From contig CM074818.1 in NCBI GenBank assembly GCA_037447605.1, positions 131,584-161,728 of the forward strand: a stretch of DNA of 30,145 nt. The letters are read 5' to 3'. The stretch is from Zygnema circumcarinatum (lineage: Eukaryota; Streptophyta; Zygnematophyceae; Zygnematales; Zygnemataceae). How positions within the stretch are numbered: the first letter of the stretch is position 1; the number at the start of each line of letters is the position of its first letter. A program made the position numbers and the translations under genes. Below, piece by piece: positions 1-12,317 of the stretch. Below the pieces are notes generated by a model. It had not been told where the DNA came from, ran no database searches, and worked only from the letters and a program-made list of their open reading frames with translations.

Positions 1-1592
1 CCCACCTGCATGAGCGTGACGATCTCGCCCACAGACTTGGCCTGCCGCGCGCCATTGGAGAGGCGCAGACTCTTCTGGTACACGACCTCCACCAGCGACG
101 TCTTCACCTGCCGCCCGCCTCCGCCCGCCCGCCCCCGCGTCAGCCCGCCGCCGCCGGGGGGAGGGCAAATGGCCGCAAATGGACGCAGAGGGCAAAGGGC
201 AAAGGGCAAAGGGCAAAGGGCGGTCGCTTACGTGCACGCCGAGGCGGAACATCTGCTGGTAGAACTGGTTGTTCACCATAGTGGTCACTGTGGGGACCAC
301 GAACAGCGCGCCCGCCGCATAGAACCCGAAGTGCTCCCCTGCGCGCACCCCCGCCCCCCTCCCCGTAGTCAGCGCGTGGTCCGGGAGGAGGAACAGGAGC
401 TGCAGCAGCAGCAGGAAAGGGAGGGAGAACCAAGTACCGAATATTTTGTACATGAAATTGCTCGTATCCCGCCCTTCCATGTACACCAGCAGAGAGTTCA
501 CTGCGAGCTAAAGTTAAGGCACGCTTCTTTCATTCAACAACTTCCATCTCGCTCGAGGTAATGTCTATTCAGAGAATGGAACGAGGAACTGTAGGAAGCG
601 TGCCGCACATGCGGGTGGACAGAGGGGAACAGAACTGCAACTAGGGGCATAGAGTTGCGCTCATCAAGAAAAGGTCCAGTGCAGGCCAAAAAGGCCGACG
701 AAAGGAGGATACAGAAGAGAGAGGGGGTGAGCTGCAGCAGGATGGTGATGAGCTGCAGGATGGCGCCCACAAAAAGGCGCCATCGGAAGGTGACGAAGAG
801 AGCGCGCGTCACAGAAGGCCTGCGGAGGAACCTCTCCATTTCACAGCGAGAGTCCTCTCAAACCTCGCATGGGCGAAAGCAGGAGCCCATTCTCTCGCCA
901 TCTAACACTACTTTCCCGCCTCGTCGAGACGGAAGGCAAAGGCTTTGCCTTTCCCAGTCCGATGTTCTCAGGATAAGGCGTGAGGAGTTGTGAGGAAATG
1001 CTGACTAAGCAGCAGCAGCTTGGAAGAGAATGGGGGCACTCACGAAGGCGTCTTCTGCTCCTTCTCCCACACGGCGGAGAACTTGTTGAAGATGCGCTGC
1101 ACATCGTCGCTGTCGGGCAGAGGCGGGAGGTCGGACTGCTCGAGAGGGTTTCTGTAGCCTTTCACCACGAGGGGGCCCAGCCACCTGCAGCGCCCCCACC
1201 CTCCCGCCGCGTTCAAAAACCCTAAAACTGCACCACTCGCTCTCTGTGCACAGCGAGAGGAGGGCCATGGCAGGCAGGCAAAGCGGAGGAGGCGCACCAG
1301 AAGAAGAGCTGCGAGAGGAAGTTGGCCTCCTGCTCGGGTGACTTCTGCGCCGGTTTCTGCTCCCCAGCCCCTTTCCCATAGCCGTCAGCACCCGGCGGAG
1401 CCACGTGGCAGCGTGGCGCGTGTTCGCCCAGCGAGGTCCAGGCGAGCTTGGCGCGCAGCTCACCGTGTCTTTCTCCATGGCGGCCTCTTCCTCCTTCGTG
1501 GAACGAGGCAGCGCCTCCACCGACGAGTCACCATTGCTCTTCTCCGGAGGGGGCTCCCGCACTACCGCCGTGCTGTCCCCACCTCGCCCCAT
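1..1592 (-). CDS. ABC transporter, subfamily C (MRP type), N-terminal part, partial
   Basis: This is the 5' portion of a multidrug-resistance-type (ABCC) full transporter, which exports conjugates such as glutathione or glucuronide adducts across the plasma or vacuolar membrane using ATP. Six exons join in one frame: 1592-1464, 1356-1298, 1184-1044, 819-713, 500-232 and 107-6, with a donor at 5-1, so the rest lies beyond the left edge. Exon 2 could start at 1344 instead of 1356. The joined protein has an acidic N-terminus, the family entry motif FLSQLFFWWLGPLVVKGY followed by NPLEQSDLPPL, then the start of TMD1 (PSVTRALFVTFRWRLF, LLQLTPSL) and the stretch YQKSLRLSNGARQ with VGEIVTLMQ typical of ABCC. 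The ATP-binding domains are not in the window. I chose ATG 1592; the in-frame ATG at 1479 is an alternative. The family call is firm; substrate and membrane are unknown. Confidence 0.9.
190..220. repeat. GGGCAAA tandem repeat in an ABCC intron
   Basis: About 4.4 perfect copies of a 7-bp unit lie in the intron between the fifth and sixth ABCC exons, ending just before the donor site of exon 5 at 226-231. Confidence 0.9.
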
Positions 1593-1599
1593 CTCCCCA

Positions 1600-1752
1600 C
1601 CACTGCCTCCCTCTTCCCCACTCTGTCCCACTCCTTCCCTCTCCCTCTCCCTCCCTCTCCCTCCCTCTCCCTCCCTCTCCCTCCCTCTCCCTCCCTCTCC
1701 CTCCCTGCCTCCCTTCCTTCCTCTCACTCCCCCTTCCCCCTCTCCCTCCCTC
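1600..1752. repeat. CTCCCT-rich homopyrimidine tract upstream of the ABCC start
   Basis: Low-complexity repeat of CTCCCT/CCCTCTCC units, almost pure pyrimidine on the plus strand, so GA-rich in the sense of the ABCC gene. It begins 8 bp upstream of the proposed ABCC ATG and probably lies in the 5' UTR or core promoter. Similar tracts precede the other genes of the window. Confidence 0.85.
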
Positions 1753-1832
1753 TGCGCTGGCTGCTCCCCGAGGCAGCAACGGGCGCCGACCTCCACACGT
1801 GCGAGGCGAGGTCGTCCGCGTTTCCGGAGCGC

Positions 1833-1840
1833 TGACGTCA
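1833..1840. promoter_or_regulatory. TGACGTCA palindrome (bZIP/CRE-type site)
   Basis: Perfect 8-bp TGACGTCA palindrome about 240 bp upstream of the ABCC ATG. It is the classical target of bZIP factors (CRE/TGA type). A second copy lies at 2851-2858, just past the stop codon of the succinyl-CoA ligase gene. Function is inferred from the motif only. Confidence 0.45.
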
Positions 1841-1888
1841 CGCGCGGCGACGCGGCCGCCGGGAGCGCCGCCTTCGACAATCACCACG

Positions 1889-1926
1889 GTACGGACGCGC
1901 ACGATCGTACGGAAGCGGTCGTACGG
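1889..1926. promoter_or_regulatory. Three GTACGG sites upstream of ABCC
   Basis: GTAC cores at 1889, 1907 and 1921, each continuing as GTACGG; the last two are a direct repeat of TCGTACGG with 14-bp periodicity. The GTAC core is the known target of SBP-box proteins, including the copper regulator CRR1 of Chlamydomonas. The same motif recurs upstream of other genes here. The role is inferred. Confidence 0.4.
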
Positions 1927-1981
1927 GCCAACGGGGGCGCGCCACGACACGCTGCTGTTACGCGATGACGCAAGCTGACGC

Positions 1982-2108
1982 CACGTGGCGCAACATGCGC
2001 AGCCAGGAGGCGAAGGCGCGCCACGTGGCCCGCGGCTGGATCAGCCGTTGGATGACTGCCACGTGGCCGGACAACCGCAGAGGTGGGCAATGTTTTATGG
2101 CCCACGTG
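1982..2108. promoter_or_regulatory. Array of four evenly spaced G-boxes (CACGTG)
   Basis: CACGTG cores start at 1982, 2022, 2060 and 2103, that is 40, 38 and 43 bp apart. The first three sit in a near-identical 10-bp context, with perfect GCCACGTGGC palindromes. The array is 390-515 bp upstream of the ABCC ATG. G-boxes are targets of plant bZIP and bHLH factors in light and stress responses. A further CACGTG lies at 1402-1407 in ABCC intron 1. Confidence 0.6.
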
Positions 2109-2119
2109 GGCGCCCGCCA

Positions 2120-2896
2120 GCGGCCGCCCGTCCGCCGGGGGGCCGAGCGAGGGGGCGGGCGTGCGGACTTGGCGGGGGAGGCGCGCGGCGAGGAGGGCCC
2201 CTCCAGTGCTGTGAGGACGGGTGTGGGTGTGGGTGTGGGCGGGCGCAAGGCATGGCAGATACGACCGACCGCTTGCTATTGTTGTTGCTATTATTATTAT
2301 TATTATTGGTGCTGGTTTCACAAGGGATGCGCCTCCTGCACACGCGCGCTGACTCGGCGCCCTCAGAAGCAGAGCTCGCCCCGGCGCGCACGGCTCATGA
2401 CAAATGCTCGCAAGCACGCACGCATGGATGCTCGCCAGTGCGTGCGCGCCTGTCTCTTGTCCAGGAGCTAATTTTGAATAAGCAGAGGCCGTCCCTGCAT
2501 CCCCTGTCTGCTATTGATTGAAGCGCAACCAGCAATCTCAACCCCCAAACGCTATCCAGACGCTGTCCTTCCCTCCTGCATCTCTCCCGGTTATCTCAAC
2601 AGATGTGCACTGGCCCCAACCCTAAACCCTGCTCTTTCATTGGCTGGGTCAAAATCACTATAGCTCATAGCTATCACTTTTCCCTCCCCAAAAAAAGCTT
2701 GGCAGTACATGGCCCCCCTCCCCCCCATGAGCGCTCAGACACCGACCGGATGATGCCCATCGGCGCGAATAAATGACCCATTCAAAGCGGCGCTTAGTCG
2801 AGGCGGCGGCAGAGGGAGGACTCCCGAACTTCAGTGAGGGGCCCAACGGCTGACGTCACGCCTTCTTCCTGCTGAGTGCGGCAGGCGGCGGCCGCC
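2120..2896. other. Intergenic region between ABCC promoter and SCL-alpha 3' end
   Basis: No coding exon was recognised. The stretch holds a GC-rich part to about 2260 with a GGGTGT repeat (2218-2243), a TTG/ATT microsatellite (2278-2307), then more AT-rich DNA. A telomere-like ACCCTAAACCCTG lies near 2618-2630. The 3' UTR of the succinyl-CoA ligase gene should extend from 2896 downwards; no clear polyadenylation signal was identified. Confidence 0.5.
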
Positions 2897-5358
<2,462 letters not shown>

Positions 5359-6016
5359 GGCTGCTCTCTCTGCGGCCTGCACAGGCTTGTGCGCGCGGCC
5401 GGGCGGGCGGGCAGGCGGACGGGCGGAGGGCGCCTTCCTCTGCGCGCGGCGATCCCCTCGCTCGCTCGCTCGCTCGCGGCGGAGGAGGCGACGCCTCAGG
5501 CTCAGGCTCAGGCTCAGGCTTGCCTGGACAAAGCGCCTCGATCGCCTGCCTGCTTCCCTCTCCCTCTCCCTCTCCCTCTCGCCCTCCGCGAGCAGGCGGA
5601 ACCGCGGAAGCGGCGCCCTCCCTTGCACCGTACGGACGGCACATGAAAGAGATGTAGCATTGATCGCGCGATGGCGAGGATGCCATCAAATGTACATGGC
5701 CAACATCAGCATTGGGAACCACGAGGAACCGGTCGCAACGGCACATGCCTTGTTGGTTGGCAGCCATTCCGTCCGTCCAGTGGCTGCGGACCATCGACAT
5801 CAGCCTGCTCAATGTTGTTCCATGTTGTTGTTGAGGCCAGAACCCCGCCAAAGCCAACGGTTGGCCGGCGTGAGAGGGGCGCAGGGGCGCGGGCCGGGCC
5901 GTGACGGGACACGCCCGCCCGCTCCGCGCTGCGCTCTGCACCCTCTCTCTCCTCTCGTCTTCTCTCCTCTCCTCTGCTCTCCCTCCCTCCCTCCCCTCGT
6001 CGTCGCCGCGGCAGCC
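5359..6016. promoter_or_regulatory. Divergent promoter between SCL-alpha and CYP20-2-like genes
   Basis: Only 658 bp separate the two start codons, so this segment must hold both 5' UTRs and promoters. It contains a CTCG microsatellite (about 5458-5480), a CAGGCT repeat (5494-5520), a CTCCCT tract (5553-5586), a single CCGTACGG site with its GTAC at 5630, and a long CT-rich tract (5941-5999) ending 17 bp before the cyclophilin ATG. No TATA box was obvious. Confidence 0.6.
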
Positions 6017-8437
6017 ATGGCCTCCACCTGCTGCGGCCTGCGCGCTCGCCTGGTACCTCGCCCGCCCTTTTTCGTCTGCCCGCTCCGCTCCTCTCCTTGC
6101 CCCCGTCTGTCTCCCTGCCCGCCTCGGCCCCTTTCAGCCAGAGGCCCGGGGCCTGGAGAGTTCTGCTCTGACGTCTTATGATGGCTGCACGTGCAGACAG
6201 TCACGGTGGCATCCCACGCCTTCGCCTGCGCTCCCCAGAGCATCACCGCTCCATTGCAGAACGCATCCTCTCTCAGGGCCTCTGCCTCCCGGGCATGGGG
6301 AATTGCATTGCACAGCAAAATGAGCGCATCGCGCGGAAGTGAGTCCAGGCACCGCAGGTTCAGCGTTGCCCCGCGTGCAGTGGCGCAGGTGAGCTGTTTG
6401 AAAATGAATTTCTCTTCAGCTCAGCGAGCATGCCAACTTGCACGCGGGCATACTTCTGAGCCACAGCCATGTTGAAAATACCAAGATCGCTTAAAGAAAG
6501 TAGGGGCTGTGGATTGCTGGCTCAGGAGGTCGAGCTTCAGGCCAAAGTTACTACGAAAGTGTACTTCGACGTCAGCATTGGAGGCGAGCCTGCAGGTCGC
6601 ATTGTCTTGGGCCTCTTTGGCGAGGAAGTCCCCAAGACCGCAGAGAACTTCCGCGCCCTCTGCACCGGTGAGCTCTTTTTTCAACATTCTCGTCGTCCTC
6701 CTTGATGAGCTGCTACGGTGAGTTTTGTAGAAATTTGCTCAGTCGCTGAAGTACAATGCATTCATTAACAATTGACTTAAAATATAAACTGTTTGGCCTT
6801 TAGCCCTTATAGGGTTTCTATCCATTGCCCAAAGGCGTTGTCTGAAATGCAGAAATATCCCATATGCATAGTACGGGATGAAGGTTGCGCAGATAGTAGG
6901 AATGGAACTCTGACGTACGTCGCTGTTGTAATTCTTGTATGAACCATATGTTGCTTCACTTATTTATTTCACATGCTACAAAGGTATGGTTGCCCACAGT
7001 CATGAATGAATGTTGCAGGAAACTCTAATTAAGTATTACGGAATTACTGACAGATCTCTTCTTACGCACTGTAGCTGGAGAGGTCGTCGCGTTCGGTAGT
7101 GTAGCGCAGTGGGACGGCCATGAAAGGAACCGGCATCTTTTTTGTTGCTTTAAGCCATGCCTTTGAGGTTCTAGCACTTTTTTGAATCTTGCGGTCCTTG
7201 AAAGAACTACTCCTGTGTGCCATTGGCGTCATTCATAATGCCAGACGGCCTTCTGCTGACAATGTGGCCCCTCCTACCAGTTCCTGTTGAGCATCTGTCT
7301 TAGCAAGTTCGTTGTCGGCAGAAGGCTGCTTTCACTGCGGTGAAGCAGCTAAATGGTGTTTCCTGCCATCTCCTCACCCTTGCAGTGGCCGCAAGTGTCT
7401 ACAAGTGATGCACGCTGGTGCTTTGTCATTGACGTGCAGGAGAGAAGGGGTTTGGCTACAAGGGGTCTCCATTCCACCGAATCATCAAGGACTTCATGAT
7501 CCAGGGAGGGGACATTACATCAGGAAATGTGAGCCGATGTGGATTCAGAAAAGCACGCGCTTTGCTAGCCTGGTTTTTTGTCCAGCTTCTGCAGATCGTT
7601 ATTCAGTTTGCCCTGTGGCTTAGTTCGCCTTGGACCCTCTGAAGGGCAGACAACTGATTTTTTTCTTTGTTGAGGGGAGATCCGGACTTGATGGCATCGT
7701 AAGGGAGTTATCGTCTCTAACCATGGATAGAGGATGCAGGGATATGGCGGGAAGAGCATTTATGGAGCCAAGTTTGAGGACGAGAACTTTAATTGTAAGT
7801 TGTGGATTAGAGAGAACATAAAGCCAAAACTGAAGTTGCTTCTTAAATTCGAAGAGAAGAGGTGAAGCATAGGCTGTTTCTTACTTTGGGTGGCAGTTAC
7901 TTGATGGAAGTTATACAACCGGCAAACGTTAGGTTTCAAAAAAAAAATGCATTTTCTTGAGCTTTCTGTGCGGTTTGTTGAGGGAGCAGTGAAGCACACG
8001 GTACCCGGTATCGCGAGCATGGCCAATTCTGGACCCAACACAAACGGCAGCCAGTTCTTCCTCTGCACCGTGCAGGTTTGCTTGCTGCAGCCCGGCTTCG
8101 TGCTTTTCCGTTCCCTGGGGCAGGGCAGGGCAGGGCAGGGCAGGGCAGGGAGGGATGCCGTAGAGGGAGAGTTGTGCCGGGGCTCACTGCCGGGGAGGGT
8201 GGGGCCTTGGCTTGGCTTGGCTTGGCTTGGCTTGGCTTGGCTTGGCTTGGCTTGGCTTGGCAGACGCCCTGGCTGGACGGGCGACACGTGGTATTCGGGC
8301 AAGTGGTGGAGGGCATGGCGGTGGTGCGTCTGCTGGAGGCGCAGGCCACGGACCGGCAGGACCGCCCCAAGGCGGCGTGCATCGTGCTCGACTCGGGGGA
8401 GATACTCGAGGACCCGGAAACCCCTAAAACCCTATAG
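6017..8437 (+). CDS. CYP20-2: Plastid cyclophilin, CYP20-2 type peptidyl-prolyl isomerase
   Basis: It catalyses prolyl cis-trans isomerisation; in Arabidopsis the relative CYP20-2 (PNSL5) is a plastid protein attached to the NDH complex. Seven exons join in frame: 6017-6052, 6197-6388, 6526-6667, 7440-7528, 7740-7794, 7990-8075 and 8264-8437, giving 257 residues. Residues 1-76 are Ser/Ala/Arg-rich like a plastid transit peptide. The cyclophilin domain follows from about 80 ([20 protein letters not shown]). Active-site residues are intact: R137, F142, M143 and Q145 in [14 protein letters not shown], then [15 protein letters not shown], and W203 and H208 in [11 protein letters not shown] see no clear lumenal signal, so stroma versus lumen is open. 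The last codons (PETPKTL) are made of a telomere-like repeat. Intron 6 consists largely of 5-bp tandem repeats. Confidence 0.94.
8121..8260. repeat. Two 5-bp tandem repeats in the last cyclophilin intron
   Basis: CAGGG is repeated six times (8121-8150) and CTTGG eleven times (8206-8260). The CTTGG array runs directly into the CAG acceptor at 8261-8263, so it takes the place of the usual polypyrimidine tract. Confidence 0.95.
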
Positions 8438-9170
8438 GGCGGCGGCCGGGCTTCGCTGCACGAGCCGGACCTTTCCTGGGAAAGATGGGATTTTTCTTTT
8501 TTCAGTTTTGTCCCGTGTAGAGGATGACGATAGGCGCGTTAGGAAACAGCTCAGTTTGAGGAAAAACCTCGCTTGAAAAACGGGCTCCGGGACGCATCTT
8601 TGAAATGGAGGACGTGTATTCTTTTCTCATACACGCGCTCGTGTACCCCCTGTGGGCGAACGGGTGGTTGCAAGTCCTGGCGCGTCTGGCTGGGACTCCT
8701 CTCTGGCCATGCGAGGCTGCCTGCGGGATGGTGTGCTCGTGCACATACACATGCTTCACATGCACATGCTTCACATGCACATGCTTCACATGCGCATGGA
8801 CATGCTTTACATGCACATGTTTTAGATGCACATGTTTTAGATGCACATGCACATGCTTGACATGCACATGCACATTCTTTACATAACACATGGACATGCT
8901 TTACATGCACATGCACGTGCTTTAGATGCACATGCATGTCCCATGCCATGAGGGTCATGCCCTGCTCCAGCGTCCTCAGAGCCGCCCGCCCGCCCGCCGG
9001 CCATGTCCCCGGATCCGGCCGTCCTCTCCCCGCACGTGCGAGCGCCCGCGGGCCGCGGGCCGCGGCAGCGAGCGTGTGGCTCCTCCTCCCTCCCTCGCCC
9101 GCCCTCGCGCTCGCTCTCGCTTTCGCCCTCCGCACCGTCCCGTCCTCCGCGAGCTGACCGGGCAGGCGCC
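8438..9170. other. Intergenic region between cyclophilin and TROL genes
   Basis: Tandem same-strand spacer of 733 bp. It holds the cyclophilin 3' UTR, the CACATG-rich repeat described separately, a G-box (CACGTG at 9033-9038, about 130 bp before the TROL ATG) and a CT-rich tract (9080-9132) just upstream of TROL. No coding exon was recognised. CGTAC motifs, common in the other promoters here, are absent. Confidence 0.6.
8738..8935. repeat. Imperfect CACATG(C)-based tandem repeat
   Basis: About 200 bp of degenerate 12-18-bp units built from ACATGCTTCACATGC and ACATGTTTTAGATGC variants. ACATG or CATGT steps recur every 6 or 12 bases, so the tract is rich in short palindromes (CATG, ACATGT, GCATGC). 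It lies between two genes and codes for nothing convincing: its frames give only Cys/Thr or His/Val dipeptide strings. Confidence 0.85.
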
Positions 9171-12100
9171 ATGGCCGCCGCAGCTGTGCGCGCGCTGGCG
9201 GCACCGCTGATCGCCTCCTGCCGCCCTCACGCTAGCTGCCAGCACGCCAAGACGGGCAGCGCGCCGAGGAGCTCGCAGATTGTGCCCCGCCTCGCCCTTC
9301 CCGCGGCGGCGTCCTCCTCTCTGGCTCTGGCAGGCTTCCTTGCGGCGTCGCTTCCCGCGCAAGCGCTGGACTCCGACGCAGGGGTGCAGATGCTGGAGGC
9401 GCTAGACCCGCTCTTGCTCGCAGGCGGAGCCGCTGCGCTCATCCTTCCTTCGGCCCTCGTCTTCGCGCTGACCAGAAAGGGCTACACGGGGGACTTGAGC
9501 GCGGGCGACGCTCTGAAGCTGTTGGAGCAGCAGGGCGCCTTCCTTGTGGACATTCGCAGCAAGCAGGAGAGGGCGGAGGCAGGCGCTCCCTCGCTCAAAG
9601 CCCTCCGCAAGAGCGTGCCGAACGTGCCGTTTGAGCTCGAGGACGAGGAAAGCACTTTCTTGCCGGATCCCGAGTTTGCAGAGAAGCTGACAGCGTTGAA
9701 GGGTGTCGAATTGGACTCCACCGTCGTTGTGATTGACAAGTACGTCTTTGACTCTTATCGAGAGAAAGCGGCATCAGGCAACTTGAGACATAGTGCTTTC
9801 AAGATGGTCATGCAAATGGCATTTTCTAGTTAATTTTATTCTTGAACGGAATAGTGTGAGTATTAATAGCGCCCCCCGCCCCCCTTTTTTTTTTTTTTTT
9901 TTTTAACGTTCTCCAATAGTAAGTGTCCGACAGTCGTTCCTAGTGAAACCACTCTGGCTGATTTTTGGGGAGAGGGATTTGCAGGCTTGGCGGTATTGCA
10001 CCAAATGCTGCAAAAGTGCTGATTAAAGCCGGATTCAAGAAGGTGTATGCCGTCAAAGGGGGAGCGGAGGGCGTGAAAGGCTGGAAGGTGCGGCTGAGCG
10101 TTTCACTCGGCCCCTGTGCGGCTGACAGCCTAAAAATTCTCTAGCGGAAGGGTGCACGCATGCTAATGTGGTCACTGCGCGCATGCAGGAAAGCGATTTG
10201 CCTTGGGAACGGCCCCGCCCCTCCTTCAAGCTGGACGTCAGAACCTTGCGAGAGGCCCTCACGGCGTCCGTTGAGGTGCGCAGAGCCGAGGGAGTGGTCG
10301 TCTGCAGTAAAGCTAACCGGACATGGCAATTGCTGGAGCCTTCCCTTGATAGCAGCTCATGACAAGAAAGCACCGGATGGTAAAGTAGAAAAGCGTATAA
10401 AACAGGCCATTTACTTGAGACTAATATGAAGCATCCATGGATGACAGGAGACGAAAGGTCTAGTTCCTGCATCGTTGGGAGTGGCGGCTGCAGCAGGAGC
10501 CTCCATTGTGCTGCTGTCCGAGGTAGGAAGCGCCTCCTTGTTGTCATTACAAGGCCCGTTCGTATCCTGCCGCAGGCGAACTCTTGCAGGACGAGAGTTT
10601 GAGGGGATGAGGATGGGGCTTTTGTGGCAGGTGGAGGCGGCCATGCAGCTGCTGGGCTCTGCAGCGCTTGTGCAGTTGTTGCTGAAGAAGTTTCTCTTCG
10701 CAGAGGTATGTTGTCAAACACTGACGGAACTGGGCATTGGTCTTTATGATCGCCAGCAGGTGAAGAAGCGACTGCTTACCCGAACTCGAGGGATTTCCCC
10801 ATTTAGTGCAGCCTATCCCACCCCCACTGAAGTAAAACCTCAAACGTTGTTCAGCCGTCTCTTCTAATTATAAACAATTCCTCTGTCAACGAAGGAAGCA
10901 TCTGTGCATGCTCCGTGCTCTGGAGAGCTTCCCGCATGGGTGAACGTTATATGGCGTTCTTTCTGGACCAACTGGAGCAAGGTTGGAGGGAGTAAAGTCG
11001 GGAGAACTGTCTAGATGTTGAAGAACTGAGAGTCAAAAAGAAAAGGGACGGCAGTAAGGTGCGGCAAAGTTTGCGACAAGTTTGTATATTTGGGGAAACC
11101 TGCTTAGTGGGAAGCTAGCGCTTGAAATTGTAAGAGGATCAGTTGGAGTGACAGGATTGACATAAACGATGGGGCCAATGGAACGAAGCTGTCCATGTTT
11201 CTTGGCTAAAAGAGTGAGCTGCTAGTCCCGGCTGGTAGAGACCTACTGAAGAACGGAGTTGCGGTTGGAAGCATGGCAATGACGAGCTCTTGAACGCGAA
11301 GGATTTGTCCGCTGTAATGGTCAAAAGTTAATAGTCCAGCTTCTCATAACATTGCTTCACGTCGCAAACAAACATACAGGTGTGAATGCCATTGATTACA
11401 GCTGAGTAAATGAATTGGAAATCCAACTTTGCATTTGAAAGCTAATTCTGGTGAAAGTGTCAAGTCTCTGTTGAGATGCACAACTCCGAACCTGACTTCA
11501 ATTTCTCATTGAAGAGTCGAGTGGAAATCGGTTGGTTGAGCTGACATGATTCCAAGCGCAGCTCTTTTTTTGGCATGAGGCTGGCAGACCTTTCTGGCAG
11601 CCTGAACGATAGCAAGTATAGCATTATGTACATGTGGTCATATGTAGACTTGATGAAGTCAGTTCAAAGGTGATCAAGGTTCTGGTAAGAGGGTGCTCTA
11701 TTACGATTGACAAAAGTCAGTGGCGAATGCTTGCAGGATCGTAAGAAGACCATTGCAGAAATCAAGTCATTTCTGGACACCAAAGTTGCGCCTACGGAGC
11801 TGGTGGACGATATCAAGGTGACCTGACGCCGCAGGGACGCATGGAGAGGCCCAGGGGTTTCCAGGAGTTGTCTTTGAGAATGGTATTGCAGGCCCCCACC
11901 TTCCCCCCTTCCCCCCTGAAGCCTCACCTCACGCGAGCGCATTGCTCCTCCCTTTACCCGCAGGACATCGGGGCCGCCCTCCTGCCCGACTCTCCAGCTG
12001 CCAAAAAGGTTGAGGATGTGGCCGAGCAGGTTGCAGCTGCATTTGCCGAAAAGGAGGCGCCTGGAAACGGTGCTGCCTCTTCAGACGCCCCTGTTTCGCA

Positions 12101-12317
12101 AAAGTCGTCCACGGATTTTCCGCCTCCACCGAGACCCCTTTCACCATATGCCATGGTGAGCAACAACCCCCTCTCCTTTGCCATTCAGCTCCACTTGGAG
12201 CTGCCGACATCGGCCGTTGCGAACACATTGGACCCCCATTGATGGCTGCTGGTTGGTTGCTTGTGACAGTATCCGGACTTGAAGCCTCCCACGTCGCCGA
12301 CCCCGAGCCCTCCTTGA
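9171..12317 (+). CDS. TROL: Thylakoid rhodanese-like protein TROL with FNR-tethering motif
   Basis: TROL anchors ferredoxin-NADP reductase to thylakoids. Eight exons join in frame: 9171-9739, 9985-10087, 10189-10275, 10448-10522, 10631-10705, 11737-11817, 11964-12155 and 12270-12317, giving 409 residues. Residues 1-65 resemble a transit peptide plus a hydrophobic stretch ending in AQA. A membrane helix lies at about 81-100 and the rhodanese-like domain at about 105-225 (GYTGDLSAGDALKLL, VDIRS, VYAVKGGAEGVKGW). I see no catalytic Cys in the expected loop, so the domain is probably not a sulfurtransferase. More hydrophobic helices lie at about 257-276 and 283-297, then FAEDRKKTIAEIKSFLDTK. Residues 388-407 read PLSPYAMYPDLKPPTSPTPS, the motif shared by TROL and TIC62 that binds FNR. 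The Pro/Glu hinge of land plants is replaced by a shorter Ala/Glu-rich linker. Intron 5 is 1031 bp; intron 1 has a 20-T run at 9885-9904. Confidence 0.93.

Noticed and set aside
1405-1968. Plus-strand frames through the CTCCCT tract
   Set aside because: The hexamer repeat is open in several frames by composition alone; the products are Pro/Ser/Leu repeats without any domain.
6469-6705. Alternative cyclophilin start at 6469
   Set aside because: It begins inside intron 2; splicing from the ATG at 6017 gives a plastid transit peptide and joins in phase to the cyclophilin domain.
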